This document shows, one piece after another, positions 5,894 through 12,670 of a stretch of DNA of 16,604 nt. The stretch covers positions 1 through 16,604 of the forward strand of contig JBJMLK010000242.1 of NCBI GenBank assembly GCA_045805345.1, in the 5' to 3' direction. A model generated the notes under the pieces. The model saw nothing but the letters and a program-made list of their open reading frames with translations, had not been told where the DNA came from and did no database searches. The position numbers were made by a program, and so were the translations under genes. The DNA comes from AC-37 sp045805345. Lineage in GTDB: Bacteria; Actinomycetota; Thermoleophilia; Solirubrobacterales; Thermoleophilaceae. How positions within the stretch are numbered: the first letter of the stretch is position 1; each line of letters opens with the position of its first letter.

Positions 5894-7891
5894 CTAGCCG
5901 ACGAGGCTCTGATGCCAGATCAGGTCGTTGACCTGACGCTGGAGGAGCCCGAGGCCGGAGACCGGCCCGCGGATGCGGACGTCGCCGAACGCGGTGTCGA
6001 TGCGCAACGCCGCGCGCCCGAAGCGCGGCGGCGCGATGTTCGTGCCGTGCACGGCGGAATACGGGATGGCCTCGGTCTCGTGGTCGCCGAACACCTGCCC
6101 CATGCGCAGGCAGCGGTCTGTGAAGACGAGGACGCAGGTGGCGCGGTTGTGGCGGCCGGTCCTCACGTTCAGCACCTGCTCGCCCTCGTCGAGCGACTCC
6201 ACCAGCTCGCGCGTGCGGCCGCGCACGAGCCAGCCGGGGATGCGGCCGTATTCGGCCTCGCCCGGCGCCTCCGGCGCCGGCTCCTGCGACTCGGTCGGGA
6301 CGTCGAAGTAAGCCTCCCCGTTCTGGCCCGTCTGCTCGTACTCCGCGTACTCGGCGGGCTCCTCGTACTCGATGGCCGGCAACTCGGCTGAGTCCATGTC
6401 CTCGGCACCGGGGACGTCCAAGATCGGCGGCTCGAGCTCCTCGGCGGGCTGCTCGCCTGCGGGCTCCTCCTGAGCTTCGAATGCGGGCTCGGGCGGTGCC
6501 ACTTCGGCGGCCGCCTCGGGCTCGGCTGCGACGGGCTCGTGCACCTGAGCGCTCTCGGCGGCCAACCCACTCGTGGCGAGCTGCACGCGAGCCGCCTCGA
6601 GCTGCGAGCGCAACTCGCCGGCGCCCTGCTCGAGCGCCTCGACCCGCGAGCGCAGCCACTGCACCTCGCCGCGGGCGCCCTCGAGCGCCGCCGACGTGGC
6701 CTGAGCGTCCCCGACCGCCCGGTCGGTCTCCGCCCGCGCGGCCTCGATCGCTGACTGGTGCTCGGTGCGCAGGGCGTCGAGCGTGGCTCGCGCGGTCTCG
6801 AGGTCGGCCTGCGCCGTCTGGAGCTCGTCGCGCGCACCGTCCAGCTCGCCGCGCGTCGCGTCCAGGTCGGAGTGCGCCGCCTCGATCTCGGAGCGCATGG
6901 GCTCGTGCTGAGACTGGAGCGCCTCGTACTGAGACTGGAGCGCGTCGCGCTCGCCCCGAAGTGCCTCGAGGTCGCCGCAGAGCACGTCGTGGGCCTCGTG
7001 CAGCGACCCGAGCTCCGCCCGGCCCTGCTCCAGCTCCGCGGTCGCGGCCGCGCGCGTCTGATCCGCCTCTGCGCGCCAGCGCTCGATCGCCGAGTCGCGC
7101 TCGCCGATCTCGGCGCGCGCCTGCGCCAGCTCGGCGCGCGCGGCGTCGACCTGCGTCTGAAGGTCGTCGCGCTCGGCGATCACGCCGCCGAGCTCCGAGC
7201 TCACGCCCTGGAGCTCCGCCCGGCCGGCCTCGAGCTCGCGCTGCATCGACGCGACCTGCTCGCCGGCCGCCGCCTCGACCTGTCCGAGCGAGGCGATCCG
7301 TCCCTCGAGCTCGAACCTCTGAGCCGCCTCGGCGTCCGCCGCGTTGCGCGCGCTGCGCAGGGCGGTGTCCAGCTCGGCCACGCGCTCGTCGAGGTCGCCG
7401 GCGCGGGCGTTCGCCTCCGCCAGCTCGCGGCGCAGCCTCTGGATCGTGTCCTTGAGCGTGTCGATCTCGCGCTTCGCGCGCGGCTTGTAGCCCTTGCGCG
7501 CCTCGGCGAGGCGGTCGTGCATGGCCTTCAGCTCGGCGCGGGCGCCCTCGAGCCGGACGCGGGACTTCTCGAGCTCGCCCTCGATCTTCGCCCGCTCGCG
7601 GAGCTCGCGCTCGACGTCCTCGCGCGCCGCCTGGACGCGCCGCTCGGCCTCGGCGGTCTCAGCCGCCCGGGCCGCCGCCTCGGCCTGCGCCGCCGCGAGC
7701 TCGTCGCGAGCCTTCGCGAGGTCGCCGCGCGTGTACTCGAGCACGTCCCTCGTCTCGGCGAGCGCCTGGCGCGCGCGGGCACGCAGCTCCCGCTCGTTCT
7801 CGGCCGCCTCTAGCGCCCGCTGCTCGGCCGGTGTCATCGCGGACGTGTCCTGAAGGTGACCGGTGAGGTCCGAGTGTCGATGATCCGTCAT
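5894..7891 (-). CDS. Coiled-coil protein with C-terminal PH-like domain, paralogue of the 798-aa protein
   Basis: The 665-aa protein has the same plan as its downstream neighbour: coiled coil (about 22-440), acidic Pro/Glu/Tyr-rich linker (about 445-545) and a YokE-type PH-like domain (about 550-662, with CVLVFTDRCLRMGQVFGD, then EAIPYSAVHG, AALRIDT and VNDLIWH). Kinship is clear at both ends. ENERELRARARQALAETRDV here matches AERELRAQARKALAETREV there, GEVQWLR closes both coiled coils, and both PH-like domains end in a helix finishing IWH. It lacks the long 11-residue repeat array. The ATG at 7891 has AAGGG immediately before it, too close for a normal ribosome binding site. A second ATG at codon 19 is possible. 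A TACGCT -10-like hexamer at 7904-7909 would give a leader of only about 5 nt. No signal peptide or membrane span is visible. The function is unknown. Confidence 0.87.
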   Translation of the reverse strand: MTDHRHSDLTGHLQDTSAMTPAEQRALEAAENERELRARARQALAETRDVLEYTRGDLAKARDELAAAQAEAAARAAETAEAERRVQAAREDVERELRERAKIEGELEKSRVRLEGARAELKAMHDRLAEARKGYKPRAKREIDTLKDTIQRLRRELAEANARAGDLDERVAELDTALRSARNAADAEAAQRFELEGRIASLGQVEAAAGEQVASMQRELEAGRAELQGVSSELGGVIAERDDLQTQVDAARAELAQARAEIGERDSAIERWRAEADQTRAAATAELEQGRAELGSLHEAHDVLCGDLEALRGERDALQSQYEALQSQHEPMRSEIEAAHSDLDATRGELDGARDELQTAQADLETARATLDALRTEHQSAIEAARAETDRAVGDAQATSAALEGARGEVQWLRSRVEALEQGAGELRSQLEAARVQLATSGLAAESAQVHEPVAAEPEAAAEVAPPEPAFEAQEEPAGEQPAEELEPPILDVPGAEDMDSAELPAIEYEEPAEYAEYEQTGQNGEAYFDVPTESQEPAPEAPGEAEYGRIPGWLVRGRTRELVESLDEGEQVLNVRTGRHNRATCVLVFTDRCLRMGQVFGDHETEAIPYSAVHGTNIAPPRFGRAALRIDTAFGDVRIRGPVSGLGLLQRQVNDLIWHQSLVG

Positions 7892-7987
7892 CCCTTGAAA
7901 GTCAGCGTACGGCGTCCATGCCTGCGGGAGCCATCGTAAGCGCGCTACGGCGATGCCGCAAGCCCCGGGAGATTTCTCGCACCCGCT

Positions 7988-7993
7988 TACAGT
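7988..7993 (+). promoter_or_regulatory. -10-like hexamer TACAGT for a leaderless hydrolase mRNA
   Basis: TACAGT fits the TANNNT -10 pattern and ends 8 nt before the ATG at 8002, so transcription would begin at or next to the start codon. No ribosome binding site precedes that ATG. I see no good -35 element. Confidence 0.45.
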
Positions 7994-8001
7994 TGCGCGC
8001 C

Positions 8002-8997
8002 ATGCCCGACGCCGATCCGTTCGCCGAAGCGGCAGCCGCGGGCATCCACCGGCTGGCGATTCCCACCCCGTTCGCGGTCGGCCGGGTCAACGTGTACCTG
8101 ATCGACGACGACCCGCTGACGCTCGTCGACAGCGGCCCGAACTCGGGGATATCGCTCGACGAGGTGGAGCGCCAGCTGAGGGCGCTCGGCAGGCGGATCG
8201 AGGACCTCGAGCTGATCCTGATCACGCACCAGCACATCGACCACATCGGCCTCGTGGAGATCCTGCGCACGCGCTCGAACGCGGAGGTCGCGGCGATCGA
8301 GCAGCTCGTCCCGTTCGTCGAGGGATATCGCGAGGCGGCCGCGGCCGACGACGAGTTCGCCACCCAGACAATGCTGCGCAACGGCATCCCGCCGGAGGTC
8401 GTGCAGGCGCTGCGCGCGGTGTCGAGCGGCTTCCGCGCCTGGGGCGCGCGGGCGGACGTGACGCGAGTGCTTCGCGACGGCGACGAGCTGACCATGCGCG
8501 ACCGCCGGCTGCGGGTTGCCTTCCGCCCGGGCCACAGTCCGACCGACACCGTCTTCCACGACGAGGACCGCGGCATCCTGATCGCGGCCGACCACCTGAT
8601 CGCGCACATCTCGTCGAACCCCCTGATGACACGAACCGTCGAGGGCGGCGATCGCCGCCAGGCGCTGGTGGAGTACCTCGACTCGCTGCACAAGACCCGG
8701 GCGATGGACGTAGGGCTCGTGCTGCCCGGCCACGGCGACCCGATCCTCGACCACCGCGCACTGATCGACGCGCGGCTGAAGCTGCACGCCAGGCGCGCCG
8801 ACAAGATCCACGGCCTGATCGCCGAGGCCGGGCCGATGACCGCCTACGACATCGCGCAGCGCCTGTGGGGCGACATCGCCGTGACGCAGGCCTTCCTCAC
8901 GCTGTCCGAGGTGATCGGGCACACCGACGTGCTCATGAACGAGGGGCGCGTCCGCGAGGTCGAGGGCGACGGCGTGGTCAGGTTCGAAGCGCTCTAG
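8002..8997 (+). CDS. Metallo-beta-lactamase-fold hydrolase (glyoxalase II/LACTB2-like)
   Basis: The 331-aa protein carries the full set of binuclear metal ligands: the motif HQHIDH at 76-81, His178 in PGHSPTD, Asp197 in AADHL and His244 in PGHGD. The C-terminal part (about 255-330) looks like the winged-helix domain that follows this fold in LACTB2-like hydrolases. Members hydrolyse thioesters, phosphodiesters or other esters in the cytoplasm, and the substrate cannot be told here. I chose ATG 8002 over the in-frame ATG at 7918 because similarity begins after 8002 and a -10-like TACAGT sits 8 nt before it. The extra 28 residues of the longer form are Arg-rich and look non-coding. The last 20 bp overlap the tail of the convergent acetyltransferase gene. 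It is transcribed divergently from the coiled-coil pair across a 110-bp gap. Confidence 0.92.
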   Translation: MPDADPFAEAAAAGIHRLAIPTPFAVGRVNVYLIDDDPLTLVDSGPNSGISLDEVERQLRALGRRIEDLELILITHQHIDHIGLVEILRTRSNAEVAAIEQLVPFVEGYREAAAADDEFATQTMLRNGIPPEVVQALRAVSSGFRAWGARADVTRVLRDGDELTMRDRRLRVAFRPGHSPTDTVFHDEDRGILIAADHLIAHISSNPLMTRTVEGGDRRQALVEYLDSLHKTRAMDVGLVLPGHGDPILDHRALIDARLKLHARRADKIHGLIAEAGPMTAYDIAQRLWGDIAVTQAFLTLSEVIGHTDVLMNEGRVREVEGDGVVRFEAL

Positions 8998-9466
8998 CCG
9001 GCACGCCCGCGACGGTCGCGCCGGGCGGGACGTCGCGCGACACCACGGCGCCGGCGCCGACCAGCGCCCCGGCGCCGATCGTCACGCCGCCGAGCACGAC
9101 CGCGCCCGACCCGATCGACGCCCCGTCCTCGACCACGATGGGCAGCAGCTCCCAGTCCGACGCACCCTGCGGCTCCCCGGCGGCGGTGAGCACCCGCGGC
9201 GACTTGTCGTTGACGAACATCACGCCGTGCCCGACGAAGACACCGTCGCCGATGCTCACCCCGTCGCACACGAACGTGTGGCTCTGGACTTTGCAGTCGG
9301 CGCCGATCCGCGCCCCTGCCTGGACCTCGACGAACGTGCCGATGCGCGTGCGGTCGCCGACCTCGCAGCCGTAGAGGTTCGTGAACGAGAACACTGTGAC
9401 GCCGTCGCCGAAGCGGACGTCCTGGATCAGGCGGTGCGGCGCGTCGTTTGCGGGCTCGGAGGGCAC
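8978..9466 (-). CDS. Left-handed beta-helix N-acetyltransferase (WxcM-N/FdtC/WbpD-like)
   Basis: The 162-aa protein consists of hexapeptide repeats that form a left-handed beta-helix (GDGVTV, GDRTRIG, GARIGADCKV, GVSIGDGVFVG, GASIGSGAVVLGGVTIGAGALVGAGAVV). It ends in the usual VPPGATVAGVPAR. The segment VGHGVMFVNDKSPR (78-91) matches the loop typical of enzymes that N-acetylate 3-amino sugars on nucleotide carriers (FdtC/QdtC, WbpD). The likely reaction is acetyl transfer from acetyl-CoA to a dTDP- or UDP-3-amino sugar in the cytoplasm. The frame stays open far upstream, but the family match begins right after the GTG at 9466. A TAGCGT -10-like hexamer lies 7 nt before that GTG and there is no ribosome binding site. 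It would partner the DegT aminotransferase and the Gfo/Idh dehydrogenase 3-5 kb to the right. The exact sugar is not determined. Confidence 0.88.
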   Translation of the reverse strand: MPSEPANDAPHRLIQDVRFGDGVTVFSFTNLYGCEVGDRTRIGTFVEVQAGARIGADCKVQSHTFVCDGVSIGDGVFVGHGVMFVNDKSPRVLTAAGEPQGASDWELLPIVVEDGASIGSGAVVLGGVTIGAGALVGAGAVVSRDVPPGATVAGVPARALRT

Positions 9467-9473
9467 GCGGCCA

Positions 9474-9479
9474 ACGCTA
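9474..9479 (-). promoter_or_regulatory. -10-like hexamer TAGCGT for the acetyltransferase
   Basis: On the minus strand TAGCGT (TANNNT) ends 7 nt before the GTG start at 9466. The spacing fits a leaderless transcript. No -35 element is obvious. Confidence 0.4.
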
Positions 9480-9613
9480 CCGGCGGCCGCCCCGGCGCGC
9501 CCGGCGCGGTGCTCCGGTTCCGTAACCAGGGCGACTGCGTGAGCTACGTCGCGCCGGCCGGGCGCCGCTCTCCGCACGGGTCTTAGGTCGTCCCCAGCAG
9601 CCTGGCGCGCTCC

Positions 9614-9619
9614 TATCAT
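9614..9619 (+). promoter_or_regulatory. -10-like hexamer TATCAT for the ligase-like gene
   Basis: TATCAT ends 9 nt before the ATG at 9629 and no ribosome binding site precedes that ATG, so a leaderless start is likely. The -35 region is weak. Together with the minus-strand hexamer at 9474-9479 it makes this 162-bp gap a divergent promoter region. Confidence 0.45.
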
Positions 9620-9628
9620 GGCCGCGCG

Positions 9629-11689
9629 ATGGGTACGGAGACCCCCGCGGCGGTAGCGCCGCCGCCCGAGACCGCGCCCACCGCGCCTGCGAAGCCGCGC
9701 ATCGAGGCCCGGGTGGCCGCGCTCCTGCTCGGGCTGCTCCCCGGAGGGCTCGTCGTGTACTTCGGCTTCAACGGCGGCGGCTTCTTCCCGGGCACCGTCG
9801 CGTTCGCCTGCGTGATCCTGATCCAGCTGCTCATCCTTCGCGTGCTGCTGGCCGACCACCCGTTCGAGGGGGTCAACCGGGGCGTCCTCGTGGTGGGGGG
9901 CCCACTTGCGGGGTTCGCGACCTGGGTGCTCCTCTCGGGCCTCTGGTCGGACGCCCACGACCGCGCGCTGATCGAGTTCGACCGTGCGCTGATGTACCTG
10001 CTCCTGTTCCTGCTGTTCGCGTTCGTAGCACGGACGCCGAGCCGGATTCCATGGATTGTCCGCGGCCTGGCCGCAGCGATCGTGGTGTGCAGCAGCGTCG
10101 GGCTGTTCAGCCGGCTGCGCCCGGACGTCCTGCATACGACCAGCGACGTGGCCGTGAACCGGCTCGCGTACCCACTCACATATTGGAACGCGCTCGGGAT
10201 CCTCAGCGCGGCCGGCATCCTCCTCTGCCTCGGGCTGGCGAGCAACCGCACCGACCGAGTGCCGGTGCGCGCGCTCGCGAGCGGCGCCGTCCCGATCCTG
10301 GCGCTCACGCTCTACTTCACGTTCTCGCGCGGCGCGATCCTCGCGCTGGGGGTGGGCATCGTGGTGTTCGTGCTCGCGTCGCGCTCGCGCGGGCTCGTCG
10401 GCACCTTCCTGGCGACGGGACCGGTGACCCTGGTCGCGCTGGTGCTCGCCTATCGCGAGGACGCGCTCGCCTCCAACCACCCGGGCACCGCGGTCGCGAT
10501 CTCGCAGGGCGACCACATCCTCAAGGTCACGATCGTCTGCGTGCTCTTCGCGATCGCGATTCGGGCCGTGAGCCTCATGACGGTCGACCGGCGGCTGTAC
10601 GCGATCGACATGACGCCGGAGCGCCGCCGCGCGGGCCGGCTCGTGGCCGGCGGGGCCGCCGCGGTGCTGCTCGTCGTCGCCATCGCGGCGGGCGGACCGG
10701 GCTGGGTGAAACGCGAGTACCACGGGTTCGTCCACGCCGCCCCCGCGAACTCGCAGGTCGACCTGCGCGCGCGGCTCACCGACCCGAGCAGCAACGGCCG
10801 TATCGAGCACTGGCGGGTGGCCATCGACGAGTTCGACACGGCGCCCCTGCACGGCAGCGGCGCAGGCACCTACGAGTTCGCGTGGCACAGGCTCCGCAAC
10901 ACCACCGCCACCGTCGTGGACGGGCACAGCCTCTACGTGGAGGTCATGAGCGAGCTGGGGATCGTCGGGCTCGTGCTGCTCGTGGCCGCGATCGCCGGCA
11001 TCCTCGTGGCCCTCGCCCGCCGGATCAGCGGACCCAACCGCGTGCTGTACGCGGCGCTGCTGGCAGCGGGCGTCACCTGGGCGATCCATGCCGGGATCGA
11101 TTGGGACTGGGAGATGCCGGCCGTCAGCGCGTGGTTCTTCGCGGTCGGCGGCGCGGCGCTGGCGTCGCGGTCGGGCCAGCTGACGCTCACCGCCCCCGCC
11201 GCTCAGCGGAGCCGCATCCCGGTGGCCGCCGCCCTGGCCGTTGCCGCGGCCACGCCGGTGCTGATCCTGTTCTCCCAGTCGCGCCTCCAGGACAGCGCCG
11301 CGGCCTTCCAGCGCGGAAACTGCGAGAGGGCCGCCAAGCGCGCATACGACTCGATCAACATGCTCTCGGTGCGCCCCGAGCCCTACCGCATCATCGGCTA
11401 CTGCGACATCGAGCGCGGGCGCGGCGAGGCGGCGGTGGCCGCGATGCGCAAGGCCGTGGAGAAGAGCCCGGACAACTGGGAGTCGCACTACGGCCTGGGG
11501 ATCGCGCTCGCCGCCGCGGGCCGCGATCCGACGGTGGAGATCCAGCGCGCCCGGGCGATGAACCCGCGTGAGTCGTTCGTGAAGTCGGCCTCGATCGGCT
11601 TCCGCGACGCCACGCCGGAGGAGCTGCGCAAGGCGGCGCCGGCCCAGCTCCGGATCGCGCTCGACACGCGGCGGCTGACGCTGCGCTGA
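9629..11689 (+). CDS. O-antigen ligase/polymerase-like membrane protein (Wzy_C/WaaL family) with C-terminal TPR-like tail
   Basis: The 686-aa protein starts with a Pro/Ala-rich cytoplasmic stretch (1-25). It continues with about ten or more membrane segments between residues 28 and 515, and an eleventh near 530-548. Family marks are YPLTYWNALG (181-190), TFSRGA (231-236) and, in a large extracytoplasmic loop ending at about 445, the motif DGHSLYVEVMSELG (431-444). That motif places a conserved His near Glu, as in the O-antigen ligase family. Such proteins join or polymerise lipid-linked glycans on the outer face of the membrane. Residues 553-645 look like TPR helices (QRGNCERAAKRAYDSINM, and later AVAAMRKAVEKSPDNWESHY) outside the membrane. 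Ligase and polymerase activities cannot be told apart by sequence here. It ends 6 bp from the stop of the convergent 134-aa gene. Confidence 0.88.
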   Translation: MGTETPAAVAPPPETAPTAPAKPRIEARVAALLLGLLPGGLVVYFGFNGGGFFPGTVAFACVILIQLLILRVLLADHPFEGVNRGVLVVGGPLAGFATWVLLSGLWSDAHDRALIEFDRALMYLLLFLLFAFVARTPSRIPWIVRGLAAAIVVCSSVGLFSRLRPDVLHTTSDVAVNRLAYPLTYWNALGILSAAGILLCLGLASNRTDRVPVRALASGAVPILALTLYFTFSRGAILALGVGIVVFVLASRSRGLVGTFLATGPVTLVALVLAYREDALASNHPGTAVAISQGDHILKVTIVCVLFAIAIRAVSLMTVDRRLYAIDMTPERRRAGRLVAGGAAAVLLVVAIAAGGPGWVKREYHGFVHAAPANSQVDLRARLTDPSSNGRIEHWRVAIDEFDTAPLHGSGAGTYEFAWHRLRNTTATVVDGHSLYVEVMSELGIVGLVLLVAAIAGILVALARRISGPNRVLYAALLAAGVTWAIHAGIDWDWEMPAVSAWFFAVGGAALASRSGQLTLTAPAAQRSRIPVAAALAVAAATPVLILFSQSRLQDSAAAFQRGNCERAAKRAYDSINMLSVRPEPYRIIGYCDIERGRGEAAVAAMRKAVEKSPDNWESHYGLGIALAAAGRDPTVEIQRARAMNPRESFVKSASIGFRDATPEELRKAAPAQLRIALDTRRLTLR

Positions 11690-11700
11690 GTCCGCTCAGC
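11685..11700. terminator. Hairpin spanning both stop codons of convergent genes
   Basis: GCTGAG-TCCG-CTCAGC is a perfect 6-bp inverted repeat with a 4-nt loop. Its left arm contains the TGA of the ligase-like gene (11687-11689) and its right arm contains, on the other strand, the TGA of the 134-aa gene (11696-11698). It could act as a small bidirectional terminator, but no T-run follows on either side. Confidence 0.4.
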
Positions 11701-12100
11701 TCTGCGACGGCGTGCTGACGCAGCAGCCGCGGACCTCGAACCGGCCCGTCGGCGTCGCACCCGTGTAGGAGCCGTCGGGACGCACCTTCACCACGAAGCT
11801 CCGCACCTGGCCGGACGGGTAGTCGACCGTGCAGCGCCACGGGTTGCGCTGGCCCGTCGCGCTTCCGGCCACGCAGCGGACCGAGGTGGCGGGCCGGCCC
11901 GGGCCGTGGGGCGTGGGCTCCGGCGCCTTCGCGACGAGGATCTCGAGCTCCCGCGCGCTCACGATCCGGGGGTGCTGCTGCTCGAAGACGAACGCGGCGT
12001 CGCCGCGCGAGGAAACGGTCGCGATCCCGGCCACCACCGCGACCAGTAGAACTGGCCCTAGGAGCAGCAGGGCGCGGCGCGTGCGCCGAGTCGCGTCCAC
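11696..12100 (-). CDS. Membrane-anchored small protein with conserved-looking Cys-rich extracytoplasmic domain (134 aa)
   Basis: I do not recognise a named family. From the GTG at 12100 the protein begins MDATRRTRRA, then a hydrophobic anchor (about 10-30), so it is probably an N-in membrane or secreted protein. The outer part has a Pro-rich hinge (60-70) and a compact domain with Cys76, Cys90, Cys126 and Cys127. WRCTVDYPSGQVRSFVVKV and DGSYTGA within it suggest a small beta-sheet domain held by disulfides. The frame continues upstream to ATGs at 12145 and 12148, but those add about 15 uncharacteristic residues and overlap the sigma-factor start. GTG 12100 has a TACCCT -10-like hexamer 8 nt upstream and yields a normal positively charged leader. 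It is divergent from the sigma-factor gene. Its role, perhaps in envelope or glycan export, is unknown. Confidence 0.72.
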   Translation of the reverse strand: MDATRRTRRALLLLGPVLLVAVVAGIATVSSRGDAAFVFEQQHPRIVSARELEILVAKAPEPTPHGPGRPATSVRCVAGSATGQRNPWRCTVDYPSGQVRSFVVKVRPDGSYTGATPTGRFEVRGCCVSTPSQS

Positions 12101-12108
12101 GCCCGCCG

Positions 12109-12114
12109 AGGGTA
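12109..12114 (-). promoter_or_regulatory. -10-like hexamer TACCCT for the 134-aa protein
   Basis: On the minus strand TACCCT (TANNNT) ends 8 nt before the GTG at 12100. The same spacing is seen before other genes in this window and supports both this start codon and leaderless transcription. Confidence 0.42.
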
Positions 12115-12146
12115 GTGGGCTTGCAAGGTGGACGATTGCCTCCATC

Positions 12147-12638
12147 ATGGAGGTGATGCGCACCGAGGACTTCGAGCGCCTCTTCGAGGAGCACGCGCAG
12201 CCGCTGCTCAGCTTCCTCGTGTACAGGACCGGCAGCCGGCCGGTCGCCGAGGACGTGCTGGCCGACACGTTCGAGCGCGCCCTGCGCGCGCGCCGGCGCT
12301 TCGACCCCCGGAAGGCGAGCGAGAAGACGTGGCTCTACTCGATCGCCCTCAACCTCCTGCGGGACAACGCTCGCCGGGAGGCGGCGGAGACGCGCGCGAT
12401 CGAGCGAGCGGTGCCCGTGCCGGCCGGCGATCACGCCGCGACCGAGGCGGTGGCCGAGCGGGACAGCCTGGCGCGGGCGATGGCCGGTCTGAGCGAGGAG
12501 GAGCGCGAGGCGGTGGCGCTGCGCTACGGCGCCGACCTCACGGTCCCCGAGATCGCGAAGCTGACCCGCGAGAAGCTCACGACCGTCGAGGGGCGCGTCT
12601 ATCGGGCGCTGCGGAAGCTCCGCCACGAGCTCGATTGA
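12147..12638 (+). CDS. ECF-type RNA polymerase sigma factor (sigma-70 family)
   Basis: The 163-aa protein has a region 2 (about 9-78: FERLFEEHAQPLLSFLV, then AEDVLADTFERAL and WLYSIALNLLRDNARRE) and a region 4 helix-turn-helix (about 114-162: LSEEEREAVALRYGADLTVPE, then LTREKLTTVEGRVYRALRKLRHEL). A short linker joins them and there is no region 3, as in extracytoplasmic-function sigma factors. It would direct RNA polymerase to a set of promoters not identifiable here. ATG 12147 or ATG 12156 may be the start. GGAGG lies only 2 nt before the latter, so neither is well supported. No anti-sigma factor with a zinc-binding or membrane anti-sigma domain is adjacent. The aminotransferase gene follows after 32 bp but has its own promoter-like sequence. 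The longer open frame upstream covers the divergent gene and is not coding. Confidence 0.9.
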   Translation: MEVMRTEDFERLFEEHAQPLLSFLVYRTGSRPVAEDVLADTFERALRARRRFDPRKASEKTWLYSIALNLLRDNARREAAETRAIERAVPVPAGDHAATEAVAERDSLARAMAGLSEEEREAVALRYGADLTVPEIAKLTREKLTTVEGRVYRALRKLRHELD

Positions 12639-12662
12639 GCGCGCACACAGCGCCGCTAACCT
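12635..12662 (+). promoter_or_regulatory. Promoter of the aminotransferase gene
   Basis: TTGAGC (12635-12640), a 16-nt spacer and TAACCT (12657-12662) fit a sigma-70 housekeeping promoter. The -10 ends 8 nt before the ATG at 12671, giving a leaderless mRNA. The -35 overlaps the TGA stop of the sigma-factor gene. Confidence 0.55.
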
Positions 12663-12670
12663 CGACCGCC

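Noticed and set aside
3463..7813. Several 200-400-codon plus-strand frames opposite the coiled-coil genes
   Set aside because: They are Leu/Arg- or Ser/Arg-rich mirrors of the repetitive Glu/Ala codons on the coding strand. None has a start signal or family resemblance.
9467..11488. N-terminal 674 codons of a long minus-strand frame that ends in the acetyltransferase
   Set aside because: The translation is low-complexity His/Arg/Asp-rich and antisense to the ligase-like gene. Only the last 162 codons, from GTG 9466, resemble a protein family.
11696..12268. Anti-sigma factor role for the gene divergent from the sigma factor
   Set aside because: No zinc-finger anti-sigma motif or cytoplasmic sigma-binding domain is present. 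From the chosen start the cytoplasmic part is only about ten residues long.
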